Assembly (NCBI GenBank): GCA_019648995.1
Contig: BLXT01000835.1
Location: 122,406-159,502 of the forward strand
Direction: 5' to 3'
Length of the DNA stretch: 37,097 nucleotides
Source of the DNA: Plakobranchus ocellatus
Taxonomy: Eukaryota; Mollusca; Gastropoda; Plakobranchidae
Positions 30,847 through 37,097 of the stretch are shown in pieces. Position 1 is the stretch's first letter. Each line of letters starts with the position of its first letter. A program made the translations under genes and the position numbers. A model generated the notes under the pieces. The model saw only the letters and a program-made list of their open reading frames with translations. It did no database searches and was not told where the DNA came from.

Positions 30847-33800
30847 CTGCACAGTGGCTAGAGACTCCACCCTGAGATCTTCAGGGACCCTTCTGTCGCA
30901 GGTTTGAGCTCCGCCATTGGCACTCCGGCCTGATGGAGGGCTTGAAAGACTGAGATGACCTTGTTGTGGACTGGCTATATACAAAAACCAACCTCTCTCT
31001 CTCTCTCTCTCAGTCTCACATCTTCCCCCCCACACACACACACACACCCCTCTTTTTTTTGTGTGTGTGTAACATGATATCCATATGGCAAACGAAGGTT
31101 TGTACAAAAAAGTTCAAAATGGCTTACCTAGTGCCATGTATCATATTTACTTAAATTTATTTCATTTGAACTTGGCTTTTTTTTTCTGTTTGTTTTATTT
31201 TTTTATAGTGGATGGGAGGTTGGGTGTGTGTGCCTGTGTAAAAAAAACTTTTGCAAGCTAAAAAATTACACCTCTGTTCCAGTGAATGATGGACACGGCT
31301 ATCCAAAATTTGTGTCCCATGAAAGCTGCTCATATTTCTTTGTTTGGGAGACAAAGTATGCTTGTGTGGAGGCTACTGTGAGTGAAGTTTGTGCAGTGGA
31401 GGTTGATAATAAGAAATATGATCTTTCAGCTTTGGTGCGGGAAGAAGGTAATGCTGATTTGAAATCTTTCACATAGTTTTGTTAATAAACTCATTTGGAA
31501 TTTTCTCCATGCTTTCATCCACAAAGTTATGCTAAAAAAAATTTTTTTAGCTGAATCCTTAATTTTGTTTTGCTTATGTTTTAACATAGTATGAATGAAA
31601 TATTCAAAAAGTAAGAACAAAATGTAACATTACCTTATATGCTTGCATCAGTAGGACTTTTTCTGTGTGTAATTTTTTTTTTCAGTTCTGGTTCTTAAAT
31701 TTTTTTTTTTTTAAATGCCCAATAATGTGACATTCTTTCTCCTAAAGATGATTTTAAGTACAATTACATTTTTTTTGTAGCATAAATAAATAATTGTTAT
31801 CTATTTCAAGTGAAACTATAGTGAAAAGTGCAATTTTTTTTTTTTCGTTTTTTTTTTTGTTTTGATCAGGTGACAACTGGGAAGTCATCACAGGGGAAAA
31901 TGAAAATGATGGTAAAACCTACTTTTTGAATGTATGCCATGACATCCTTAAAACTGATCAAACCAGTGGTTGTCCACAAGGGGCTGCAGTATGTGCTATA
32001 GGTGCGAAGAAAAAACAAACTTTGTTTATTCTGTTGGTCTTATAGCTGTTGTCTGTCAACCTGTGCATTGTGACATTTTTCTAATTTCTCCCTCTCATTC
32101 ATCCACTTTTGTTTCATTTCCAATTTTTCAGACAATCTTTCACAATGAAAGATATAATATTTTGTAATTTCAACTTCTCAAGTATTGTTTACAATTCGTG
32201 ATGAATGATAATCAAAAATATAGTCAAAATGTTTTTTGTTGTTTTTTTAATAATCTTCTTCCATTTACCCTCCTTTGCCCATTTTCCAAGATAAGATTCA
32301 TTTCCTAAATCACTTTTACTTATTTTACTCAGTGCAATGTTTTTATGTAGATTTTGGTAGGGCCAGTGGTTATAGAAATTTAGATACTGATTTGTCAGAG
32401 TGGAGCCCAAATTTTCAGCTGCAGCAGTGTATCTTGAATATTATATGTTCAATCATTGCATCATTTTGAGGATTAGACTGTGTTAAAAAACGCTGTTCAT
32501 TTCACACTGAAAACATGTCTGTTTGTTGCTGCAAAAGTCTCCTCCTTATTCCTATGATAATAGCCTTAGGACAAGATAAGTACTTGTTGCTTGTAATAAG
32601 AATGAAGAAAAAGTTGCCTAATCAGACCACAGTTTGTCGTCTATTACTTTAGACTTTGGCTTTTTTTTTTACTCTACAGTGGTCTGTTTACTCTGTGTGT
32701 GAAAAATTCTTACTCAAACTGATTCTGACTCATAATGTTTATTATTTATACATCATTAGATGAAGCATTGTCAAAATAGAATTGTTGGAACTTTTTTTCA
32801 CTATTTTTGTTTGTCATTTCAACTCTCAAACAACTAAGGTTCAAGATTTGCTCATTTTTTTTTAGGTAAAGATGGAGCATCATCAAGTTTGGGCAGCTAC
32901 CAAACCGCCTTATCCTTTGACAAAGCTAGTGGGTCTTTGAGACTACTTTATGAAAATGGAGCAAAAACAGACTACGGCTGTGTAAGCAAAACAAAAGTTA
33001 ACTTCTTTTGCTCACCAGGTAAGGGTTTTTGTTGATTTATGATGGTAAATTGAGCACAAAAAAGGGTATTATAAAATTATTGTTTGTCTGTGGTTGATGT
33101 AAAAAGAAAATGAAAATTATATTAAATGGGTCATCAAACATTATTCAAAGTTTCTCCAAGTGCTGATAAAGTAGAGATTGCAACATTTAGTGTGCCTTCA
33201 TATTGGTATTTATTGGCATAATTTTTAGCTGCTTGACTAAAGATCAGAAGCCTCCAGGTTTTAATCCTAGCTCCTTTGGGGCCTTATGGTGTGCATTTGG
33301 GTCGGGTGCTTTGTCCATTCATCCACAAAATAGACACCTGGCATATTGCTAAGAGTACCTATATTTGTTTAAATTAATGATGAGCTCCTAGCTGCAGCAA
33401 TGTAATAAAAGTTGAAAAAATTATTATTTCCTATGCTCTCAAGAAAGCTTACATAAGTCTTTGGCATGTTATTAAAGAACACGTTTAATTTTTTTGTTTT
33501 CAATTAATAAAAGCATATTATCATAAGCTGAAAATTAATGGATATGGATGTTATTTGTGCAGAAATGTGTGTAAATAGTTTTGAGCTTTGGTGTGATAAT
33601 TTAAAGTCAATGTGTCTTTTTGTTTCTCTATAATAAGGTTTATTTGAGAATTAATTGTATCATATGTTGAGTTAAGTCTTAATGATCACGAGCCTACCAC
33701 GGTGAAAATTCCCTATGATTTTGATGATTGGTGTGTCAACTTTTTTTTTTTTTGACAGTGGAGAGAAAAAAAAGCAAACTTAATTTTTTTCCTCAAAGTT

Positions 33801-36742
33801 GTTATCGCATCATCAAAGCCACTAGTTGTCTCAAAATATATAGTCTCAAAAAGAAATGAAGAAATTACAACTTTATTTTGATACTGTTTTTGATTTTTTT
33901 TTTAATTAAAGTTTTGATTCACACAAGTTAAAAAAAATCAAGTAACAAGTTTAATTTTTTTTTTATATTTTCTAATTAAAGTGTACTTTTCTTATTTTTC
34001 TGAAACTCAACTTATACTTTTAAAGGAAATTTGGATAGTGCACCACGTTTGGTCCACCGCACAGAGAATGGCTGCTACCACGAAATTGAATGGCATACTT
34101 CAGCTGCCTGTGTTTTGTCTCACAAGACTGGAACTGACTGTAAGGTCTATGATGATGCATTAGGTCAGTGGATTCAATGGAAATTTTTTATCCTTTTTTT
34201 ATTCAGAGTTTTATTACTGTTCTATCTTTGCTATGAAAAAAAAATTATATTTGGTGTATGCTGATTGCTTATTGTTTTTTTCCTATTTTCCTTTTGAATT
34301 TTTATAGTTTTGATCAATTGCAAGAAGTGAACAATAGAAAAATTAAAAGTGTTATGTATTATTATAATGTGTTATGTTTTTTTTTATTTTCCATAGAACC
34401 TTTTTTTTTTAGAAAATCCTTTTGCTTTGACAAATATATTTGAGAAATAGATGCAGTACACATAATGATGGACTCCGTACTTTTTATCATGGTTAAAGAT
34501 TGTGTTATCCAAAAAAATAAAATTGGAATAGAACGTCAGTTCACAGGTTAATTAGAAAGAAAGAAATACAGTACAAGACATAGCTAAATAATTATAGAGC
34601 TTTTTAAGTGATATTTCAGTATGCATTGCTTTTGGTCAAATACCATTATTCCTTGACCCCAAGTGTTGAGTGTTAGTCGTACTGAAGTATTTTGTTGTCA
34701 TAATTCTTTTATGATCTACTTACAGGGTATACATTTGATCTGAACCCATTGAAGAAAGATGAAGGATATACGATCGATGGCAGTGATGATTACCAGTATT
34801 TAATCAACATTTGTGCGGCTGTAAACCACAATACATATTGCCAATCTTCACCCCATGATAATGCTGCCATTTGTCAGATTAACGTGAAAGGAAACAAGTG
34901 GGTCTATTGAAAATAATTCTTATTTTTAAATTGCTTTTCGCTACGTAAAACTAAAAATGTATCTTATTCACTACATTGTATGTGATACATATTGTTTCCA
35001 AAATTTTCAGATTGGTCTTATCATCAGTTCTTTTTCCAAACTTGTAAATATCTCTCTACATAAAAAAACATATCAAACTGAAGTTATATTTGCATGGTCT
35101 CAGATTTCTTTCTTTCACCATATTTCAATCTTTTCTAAAAATTACACAGCATTATTTTTTTTGGTCAGATCTAGTGAAGTCTGATTAAGACAATATTTTA
35201 CTTCTCAACAGTATTGCACATGAAATAAAATTATCCTTTAAGTTCTCTCTAGGCAGGCACTACAAATCATTTTGAGATGACAGTTTTCTTAATTTATGCT
35301 TTTACTATATAACATAAAAATAAATAAGAAGAGTTGTGTTTTGTATTGAAAAACAAACAAACATAGACAGTTTTAAGACAAAATGTTCATATTTTTTTTG
35401 CTTAGGGAACAGGTAAAGGTTGCTTCTCCATCTACAAAGCTGGAATATTTTGATGGAGTCCTGAATCTGACTTACACTGATGGGGAGCCATATCGGGATG
35501 TTAATCATACTCCCAGACAGGCTCAGATTGCTTTTCTGTGTGACTTAGCAGTAAATGTAGGCTCACCTAAATTTCTGGAGGAGAAGGAATTCACCTATGC
35601 CTTTGAGTGGCGTACTCGCTATGCTTGCCCAACCTTGCCTGTGGAGTGTGCTTTCACGGATGAAGCAACACACAAACAATATGACTTATCAAGGTGTGAC
35701 ATTTTACTGAACATTATTTTATCAGCTTGTTTAGTATATTTTAATTACCAAAGTTTCGTTGACGGTCTTCATTATTTTTTTCATGTATTCCATTTATTTT
35801 GCCCTTGAGAATTTATTGATGATCCGTACACCTTTGTTTTCTCTTTATTATTATTGTGCTTTTGACTTTATGATGTTTTGAGTGATTGTTTTCTATGTAA
35901 CTCTTAAAATTTGGTAAATTTGGTCATACACAAAAAAAGGGGTCCAGTCTGTTTTAGACATTCAGATTTCTTCTCATCAATTTTTGTTCCAGCCTTGTGA
36001 AAACTACAATGAATTGGGAAGTTGCAAATTCACCAGACTCTAACAACAACATAAAAAAATTCTACATCAATATTTGCCATCCTGTCGTGCCTGTAGAGGA
36101 CTCTGGGTTTGCTTGCAGTCAGTTTGCTTCTGTGTGTGCTACCAATATTGATGAAAATGGGAAGGTGGGTAGAACATTTTTTTTTCACATATATATAAAA
36201 TAAGAAAAAAAAAGGCCCAAATTGTCATTGTTTTTTTAAGCACGAATAAGTTTCATGTAAGTTTTTTTTTTCCATAGACCTCTAAGAAATTTATATAAAG
36301 GGTGTTTATTGAAGGCACTCGTAGTAGGTCTCAACTATGCATCAAACATAAATACTAATTCATTATTACACCAGTCACAAGTTTAAAAACGAGCATATCC
36401 TAAAAAGTTTATTTATGTGAATGGTGTTCTTCTGTCCGAATCTTTGAAAAACTTTTTGTTCATGCTTTAATCTTTAGTTATTTTTACAACTTAGGCTCGC
36501 AACTTTTATTCTGCCAGACTTGTTGTAAACTTTAGAGCAAAAAAATAAGTGTTTGGATGGAATCTTTTCAGGAAACCTTATTTCATGGAAACCTTGGGGG
36601 TCTAGAAAGTGCGCCAGAACTTGAGGCATCCATTACTGGTTTGAAACTTACCTATACTAATGGTGATACATGTGATGATACTGATGGTACGACTAAGAAC
36701 TTTAAAACTTCCATCCACTTTGTCTGCGTCCCAGGAAAAGTG
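18869..36742 (+). CDS. IGF2R: Cation-independent mannose-6-phosphate receptor, 5' part, 16 exons
   Basis: The receptor carries mannose-6-phosphate-tagged hydrolases from the Golgi and cell surface to endosomes. Sixteen exons join in frame (2721 nt, 907 codons). They encode a signal peptide and six lumenal CI-MPR repeats at about residues 29-140, 150-292, 305-455, 456-605, 606-750 and 755-907, in the same order as vertebrate IGF2R (15 repeats, ~2,490 residues). Each repeat shows the family pattern: an aromatic-Glu-Trp strand ending in Ala-Cys (IEWVTEYAC, FVWETKYAC, IEWHTSAAC, FEWRTRYAC), a Tyr/Phe-Asp-Leu-Ser segment, Tyr-Ile-Asn-Val-Cys, and a final Asn-Phe-x-Cys-like strand. Repeats 3 and 5 keep the Gln, Arg, Glu and Tyr of the sugar-phosphate site (Q389, R431, E457, Y461; Q690, R734, E756, Y761). 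Repeats 1, 4 and 6 do not. Repeat 9, the vertebrate IGF2 site in repeat 11, the membrane span and the tail are off the right edge, so IGF2 binding cannot be inferred. Confidence 0.92.
19341..19475. repeat. Long imperfect hairpin
   Basis: Two arms of about 54 nt (19341-19394 and about 19422-19475) are inverted copies with several mismatches, sharing ATTTCTAAATCGGAC and ATCAACTAAAAC. The loop is only about 27 nt. This may be a small foldback/MITE or an RNA hairpin. A convincing target-site duplication was not found. Confidence 0.7.
19600..20329. mobile_element. 730-bp element with 33-bp terminal inverted repeats
   Basis: Terminal arms 19600-19632 and 20297-20329 match at 29 of 33 positions in inverted orientation, sharing TTCACAATTGA and GTCAACCAA. 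Just inside both arms are G or C homopolymer runs, and the left end has extra GTTGAC motifs near 19658-19674. There is no transposase frame, so it is probably a non-autonomous DNA transposon. No clear target-site duplication was seen; ends may be slightly off. Confidence 0.65.
21675..21764. repeat. Tandem duplication, 45-bp unit
   Basis: ACATTTTCTCTTAAACTGTT starts at 21675 and again at 21720. The two 45-bp copies differ at a couple of positions. No function suggested. Confidence 0.85.
22624..22886. repeat. Tandem duplication, 87-bp unit, second copy interrupted
   Basis: Copy 1 is 22624-22710. Copy 2 is 22711-22790 and continues at 22880-22886. Both start TGATTGTATTATACTGGGAC. The break in copy 2 is exactly filled by a LINE 3' fragment plus a duplicated target, so the duplication is older than the insertion. 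Confidence 0.85.
22791..22869 (+). mobile_element. 5'-truncated LINE 3' end with GAT-repeat tail
   Basis: A 79-bp insert flanked by the direct repeat TGACGTTATA (22781-22790 and 22870-22879). One frame reads ATKDRKKWRTMIANAVKQGT and then stop. This resembles the C-terminal end of many invertebrate LINE ORF2 proteins (DRxxWRxxIA...). It ends in a run of GAT triplets, a microsatellite tail. Both features fit target-primed reverse transcription of a heavily truncated non-LTR element. Confidence 0.78.
24509..24670 (+). CDS. IGF2R: M6P receptor exon 2 (repeat 1)
   Basis: Encodes PWSVRNDYLNATFEISLCGT, then CPDGTSVCAHFDDGKAISFG, matching vertebrate repeat 1 (KINICG, SAVCMHD). The acceptor tctcaaag is weak. 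A second AG six bases on (24513-24514) is in frame and would drop two residues. The donor is TTCAG|GTAAGG, phase 2. Confidence 0.88.
25170..26080 (-). pseudogene. Decayed LINE reverse transcriptase, antisense in receptor intron 2
   Basis: Minus-strand frames contain scattered LINE ORF2 blocks in the right order: VKNKDRRLLTNKDD (about 26050), RAEIEEMMKRKTSKAAGLDH (about 25900), FIPSDWKEPL (about 25780), RLLSIPGE (about 25690, other frame), MRQYGIP (about 25475) and YLEDLDYVNVDNIDLLFNSH (about 25230). The last block is a ruined form of the catalytic Asp-Leu-Asp-Tyr-Ala-Asp-Asp box. Stops and frameshifts are frequent, so it is a dead copy. It differs in sequence family from the fragment at the right edge. 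Confidence 0.7.
26278..26413 (+). CDS. IGF2R: M6P receptor exon 3 (end of repeat 1)
   Basis: Encodes SDHQIDDSTKGENAELILMM, KGDNCPQEG and TIFYFKCGKTL, which ends repeat 1 as human AFLCGKTLG does. The acceptor is gtttgcttcag and the donor TTG|GTAAAA, phase 0. Confidence 0.88.
26736..26976 (+). CDS. IGF2R: M6P receptor exon 4 (repeat 2, first half)
   Basis: Encodes CITHFEWESYIFC, KEVPCAVINK, IDLSPLTKLTGAYLVDADE and KFYINVCREIS, close to human repeat 2 (KEVPCYV, DLNPLIKLSGAYLVDD, FINVCRDI). The acceptor is aaaactttag and the donor AGTG|GTGGGT, phase 1. Confidence 0.93.
27367..27581 (+). CDS. IGF2R: M6P receptor exon 5 (repeat 2, second half)
   Basis: Encodes KDCPKGAGSCQILENEVKSF, LVYTAKEKPDRC and TTINFRCPERGG, matching human repeat 2 (CPPGTAAC, ITFVCPSER). 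Gln is present after Cys, but the Arg needed for mannose-6-phosphate binding is missing. The acceptor is gtgtccag and the donor GGA|GTAAGG, phase 0. Confidence 0.92.
27582..28278. other. Receptor intron 5, no feature seen
   Basis: AT-rich, with poly-T runs. Nothing recognisable on either strand. The same holds for introns 3 (26414-26735), 4 (26977-27366), 6 (28448-28761), 7 (28943-29500), 9 (31448-31869), 10 (32002-32865), 12 (34164-34725), 13 (34898-35405) and 15 (36165-36571). Confidence 0.55.
28279..28447 (+). CDS. IGF2R: M6P receptor exon 6 (repeat 3, start)
   Basis: Encodes LTCSIEIDWVTEYACPVHS and NTCQLTMVQHNVDIDLSPLK, matching human CRYEIEWITEYAC and VSIDLTPL. The acceptor is gatttgacag and the donor CGAT|GTGAGT, phase 1. 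Confidence 0.93.
28762..28942 (+). CDS. IGF2R: M6P receptor exon 7 (repeat 3, middle; binding Gln)
   Basis: Encodes HPYVVNVTDGNDHYSYFINV, CDALGIICG and TNVCQIKPATGDSW. Q389 in VCQIK corresponds to the mannose-6-phosphate-contacting Gln of vertebrate repeat 3 (VCQVK). The acceptor is gtccatag and the donor CTCAG|GTCACC, phase 2. Confidence 0.93.
29501..29604 (+). CDS. IGF2R: M6P receptor exon 8 (repeat 3; binding Arg)
   Basis: Encodes YSDNQLTMEMKHGDPC and NFRRVTTIDFICNKSA, matching human RYSDGDLTLIY, FQRMSVINFECNKTA. R431 (the second Arg of FRRV) aligns with the essential Arg. The acceptor is ttttttgtag and the donor GCAG|GTTAGT, phase 1. Confidence 0.92.
30813..30844. repeat. (CT)16 microsatellite
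   Basis: Sixteen CT units directly before a SINE-like body, with a second CT run after it (30993-31010) and CA and GT runs at 31031-31070. It lies in receptor intron 8. Confidence 0.95.
30845..31010 (+). mobile_element. tRNA-derived SINE, bounded by CT repeats
   Basis: A GC-richer body contains a tRNA-like A box (GTGGCTAGAGAC, 30854-30865) and B box (GGTTTGAGCTCC, 30901-30912) at tRNA-like spacing, the internal RNA polymerase III promoter of SINEs. The body ends in a CT repeat (30993-31010), probably its 3' tail. The similar CT run upstream may be the target or a shared tail. Ends are approximate. Confidence 0.65.
31283..31447 (+). CDS. IGF2R: M6P receptor exon 9 (end of repeat 3, start of repeat 4)
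   Basis: Encodes NDGHGYPKFVSHESCSYFFV then WETKYACVEATVSEVCAV and KKYDLSALVREE, matching human CTYFFTWDTEYAC and KKRYDLSALVR. E457 and Y461 supply the remaining binding residues; the Glu is one position later than in human. The open frame continues upstream into the intron, but the acceptor ctgttccag fits phase 1 and homology. The donor is GAAG|GTAATG. Confidence 0.91.
31870..32001 (+). CDS. IGF2R: M6P receptor exon 10 (repeat 4)
   Basis: Encodes DNWEVITGENENDGKTYFLN, VCHDILKTDQ and GCPQGAAVCAI, matching human NWEAVDG, FFINICHRVL and GCPEDAAVCAV. The acceptor is tttgatcag and the donor ATAG|GTGCGA, phase 1. Confidence 0.92.
32866..33018 (+). CDS. IGF2R: M6P receptor exon 11 (repeat 4, end)
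   Basis: Encodes KDGASSSLGSYQTALSF, GSLRLLYENGAKTDYGC and KTKVNFFCSP, matching human KNGSKNLG and KIKTNITLVCKPG. The binding Gln and Arg are absent, as in vertebrate repeat 4. The acceptor is tttttttag and the donor CCAG|GTAAGG, phase 1. Confidence 0.9.
33226..33415 (+). mobile_element. Degenerate tRNA-derived SINE
   Basis: TAGCTGCTTGACTAAAG (33227-33243) and GGTTTTAATCCTAGC (33258-33272) resemble the tRNA head of common invertebrate SINEs (A and B boxes). Downstream are further typical SINE-like blocks (GGGTCGGGTGCTTTGTCC, ACACCTGGC, ATGAGCTCCTAGCTGCAGC). Old and mutated, in receptor intron 11; ends are approximate. Confidence 0.6.
34026..34163 (+). CDS. IGF2R: M6P receptor exon 12 (repeat 5, start)
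   Basis: Encodes NLDSAPRLVHRTENGCYHEI then EWHTSAACVLSHKTGTDC, very close to human [30 protein letters not shown]. The acceptor is acttttaaag and the donor TTAG|GTCAGT, phase 1. Confidence 0.94.
   Translation, partial: EIWIVHHVWSTAQRMAATTKLNGILQLPVFCLTRLELTVRSMMMH
34726..34897 (+). CDS. IGF2R: M6P receptor exon 13 (repeat 5, middle; binding Gln)
   Basis: Encodes YTFDLNPLKKDEGYTIDG, YQYLINICAAVNHNTYCQ and NAAICQINVKGN, matching human FSFDLSPLTKKNGAY, FYINVCG and GACQVAKSDE. Q690 aligns with the binding Gln of repeat 5. The acceptor is atctacttacag and the donor AACAA|GTGGGT, phase 2. Confidence 0.92.
35406..35693 (+). CDS. IGF2R: M6P receptor exon 14 (end of repeat 5, start of repeat 6)
   Basis: Encodes LEYFDGVLNLTYTDGEPYRD, NHTPRQAQIAFLCD, LEEKEFTYAFEWRTRYACPT, LPVECAFTDEATHKQYDLS. 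Human has LSYYDGMIQLNYRGGTPY, RHTPRATLITFLCD and PLECVVTD. R734, E756 and Y761 complete the repeat-5 site. The two Cys that form a disulfide in most repeats are replaced (GEPY, FTYAF), as in human. The frame stays open past the donor TCAAG|GTGTGA (phase 2), but homology stops there. Confidence 0.95.
35993..36164 (+). CDS. IGF2R: M6P receptor exon 15 (repeat 6)
   Basis: Encodes NWEVANSPDSNNNIKKFYIN, ICHPVVPVE and CSQFASVCATNIDENGK, matching human [31 protein letters not shown]. The binding Gln is replaced by Ala, as expected for a non-binding repeat. The acceptor is tttgttccag and the donor AAG|GTGGGT, phase 0. Confidence 0.92.
36572..36742 (+). CDS. IGF2R: M6P receptor exon 16 (end of repeat 6; last in window)
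   Basis: Encodes ETLFHGNLGGLESAPELEAS, LKLTYTNGDTC and KTSIHFVCVPGKV, matching human LLLEYVNGSAC and TTRIHLVCSRGRL. The acceptor is atcttttcag and the donor GTG|GTATGT, phase 0. A LINE fragment begins about 30-40 bp after the donor. Confidence 0.9.
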
Positions 36743-36770
36743 GTATGTGCCTTACTTATTTAAGTATTAA

Positions 36771-37097
36771 AGTGTGTCATGGATTGACAAAGTAAAAGAT
36801 GTAGAGCTGTTTCGTATGCAAGAAAAATTAGACATTGATGGGAAAGATCTGAGTATAATTAGAAATTTATACTGGGATCAGACTGCATCTGTAAGAATTA
36901 AAGGAGAATATAGTGATTTCAAATCTATCAAAAGAGGTGTGAGGCAGGTATGTGTAATGTCTCCTAATATTATTAACCTATATAGTGAAATAATCCTAGG
37001 GAATCTTGATATTTCAGGCTTAAAAATAAAGGTAGAGAATCTTAATAATCCCAGGTATGCAGATGATACAGTTTTAATAGCAGAATCTGGCAAAGAA
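36771..37097 (+). pseudogene. LINE reverse transcriptase fragment, cut by window edge
   Basis: A frame open for 109 codons to the edge reads VELFRMQEKLDIDGKDLSII, RNLYWDQTASVRIKGEYSD, IKRGVRQVCVMSP, NLYSEIILGNL and RYADDTVLIAESGKE. These are fingers-palm blocks of a non-LTR reverse transcriptase with the catalytic Tyr-Ala-Asp-Asp (37056-37067). The usually invariant Gly after Arg-Gln is Val here, suggesting an inactive copy. The left end near 36780 looks 5'-truncated, as it begins in the palm domain, in receptor intron 16. Confidence 0.85.

Noticed and set aside
30706-31107. 133-codon minus-strand frame with Arg-Glu repeats
   Set aside because: The RERERE stretch comes from CT microsatellites and the rest from a SINE; no gene.
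18869-36742. Whether this receptor binds IGF2
   Set aside because: The vertebrate IGF2 site is in repeat 11, outside the window; the gene symbol reflects orthology only.

Overview
The window is AT-rich animal nuclear DNA holding the 5' parts of two intron-split genes arranged head to head. Every exon called here joins its neighbours in frame across GT-AG introns. On the minus strand, twelve exons (18694 down to 726) encode the first ~540 residues of FIG4/SAC3, the endolysosomal phosphoinositide 5-phosphatase. On the plus strand, sixteen exons (18869 to 36742) encode a signal peptide and the first six lumenal repeats (907 residues) of the cation-independent mannose-6-phosphate receptor (CI-MPR, IGF2R orthologue). 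Both genes run off the window: the FIG4 catalytic CX5R exon lies beyond the left edge, and the remaining receptor repeats, membrane span and tail lie beyond the right edge. The intron-rich structure, repeat types and divergence from human point to an invertebrate, probably a mollusc; this is inference from pattern only.

The two start codons are 174 bp apart, so the genes probably share a divergent promoter. Their products act on the same endosome-lysosome route: the receptor carries lysosomal hydrolases, and the PIKfyve-VAC14-FIG4 complex sets PI(3,5)P2 on the membranes from which the receptor is retrieved. The short promoter holds two CACATG/CATGTG E-boxes 30 bp apart in GTCATGTGA-like contexts, as bound by MITF/TFE (TFEB) factors that control lysosomal genes. 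This possible co-regulated lysosomal gene pair is the most interesting feature of the window.

Layout: 1-725, no exon seen; 726-8592, FIG4 exons 12 to 4 with small introns; 8593-13566, a large FIG4 intron with a solo LTR (8633-9805) and a rearranged mariner (10447-11183); 13567-15617, FIG4 exons 3 and 2 around a 319-bp tandem duplication; 15618-18634, FIG4 intron 1 with a 945-bp non-autonomous DNA transposon; 18695-18868, the shared promoter; 18991-24508, receptor intron 1 with a long hairpin, a 730-bp inverted-repeat element, tandem duplications and a LINE 3' tail; 24509-36742, receptor exons 2-16, with a decayed antisense LINE, two tRNA-type SINEs and microsatellites in introns; 36771-37097, a LINE reverse-transcriptase fragment cut by the edge.

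Receptor repeats 3 and 5 keep the Gln/Arg/Glu/Tyr set used by vertebrate CI-MPR to bind mannose 6-phosphate, and repeat 5 lacks the same disulfide as the vertebrate repeat 5, which supports orthology. FIG4 differs from the human protein mainly by a low-complexity Ser/Pro/Thr/Gln-rich insertion in exon 6.
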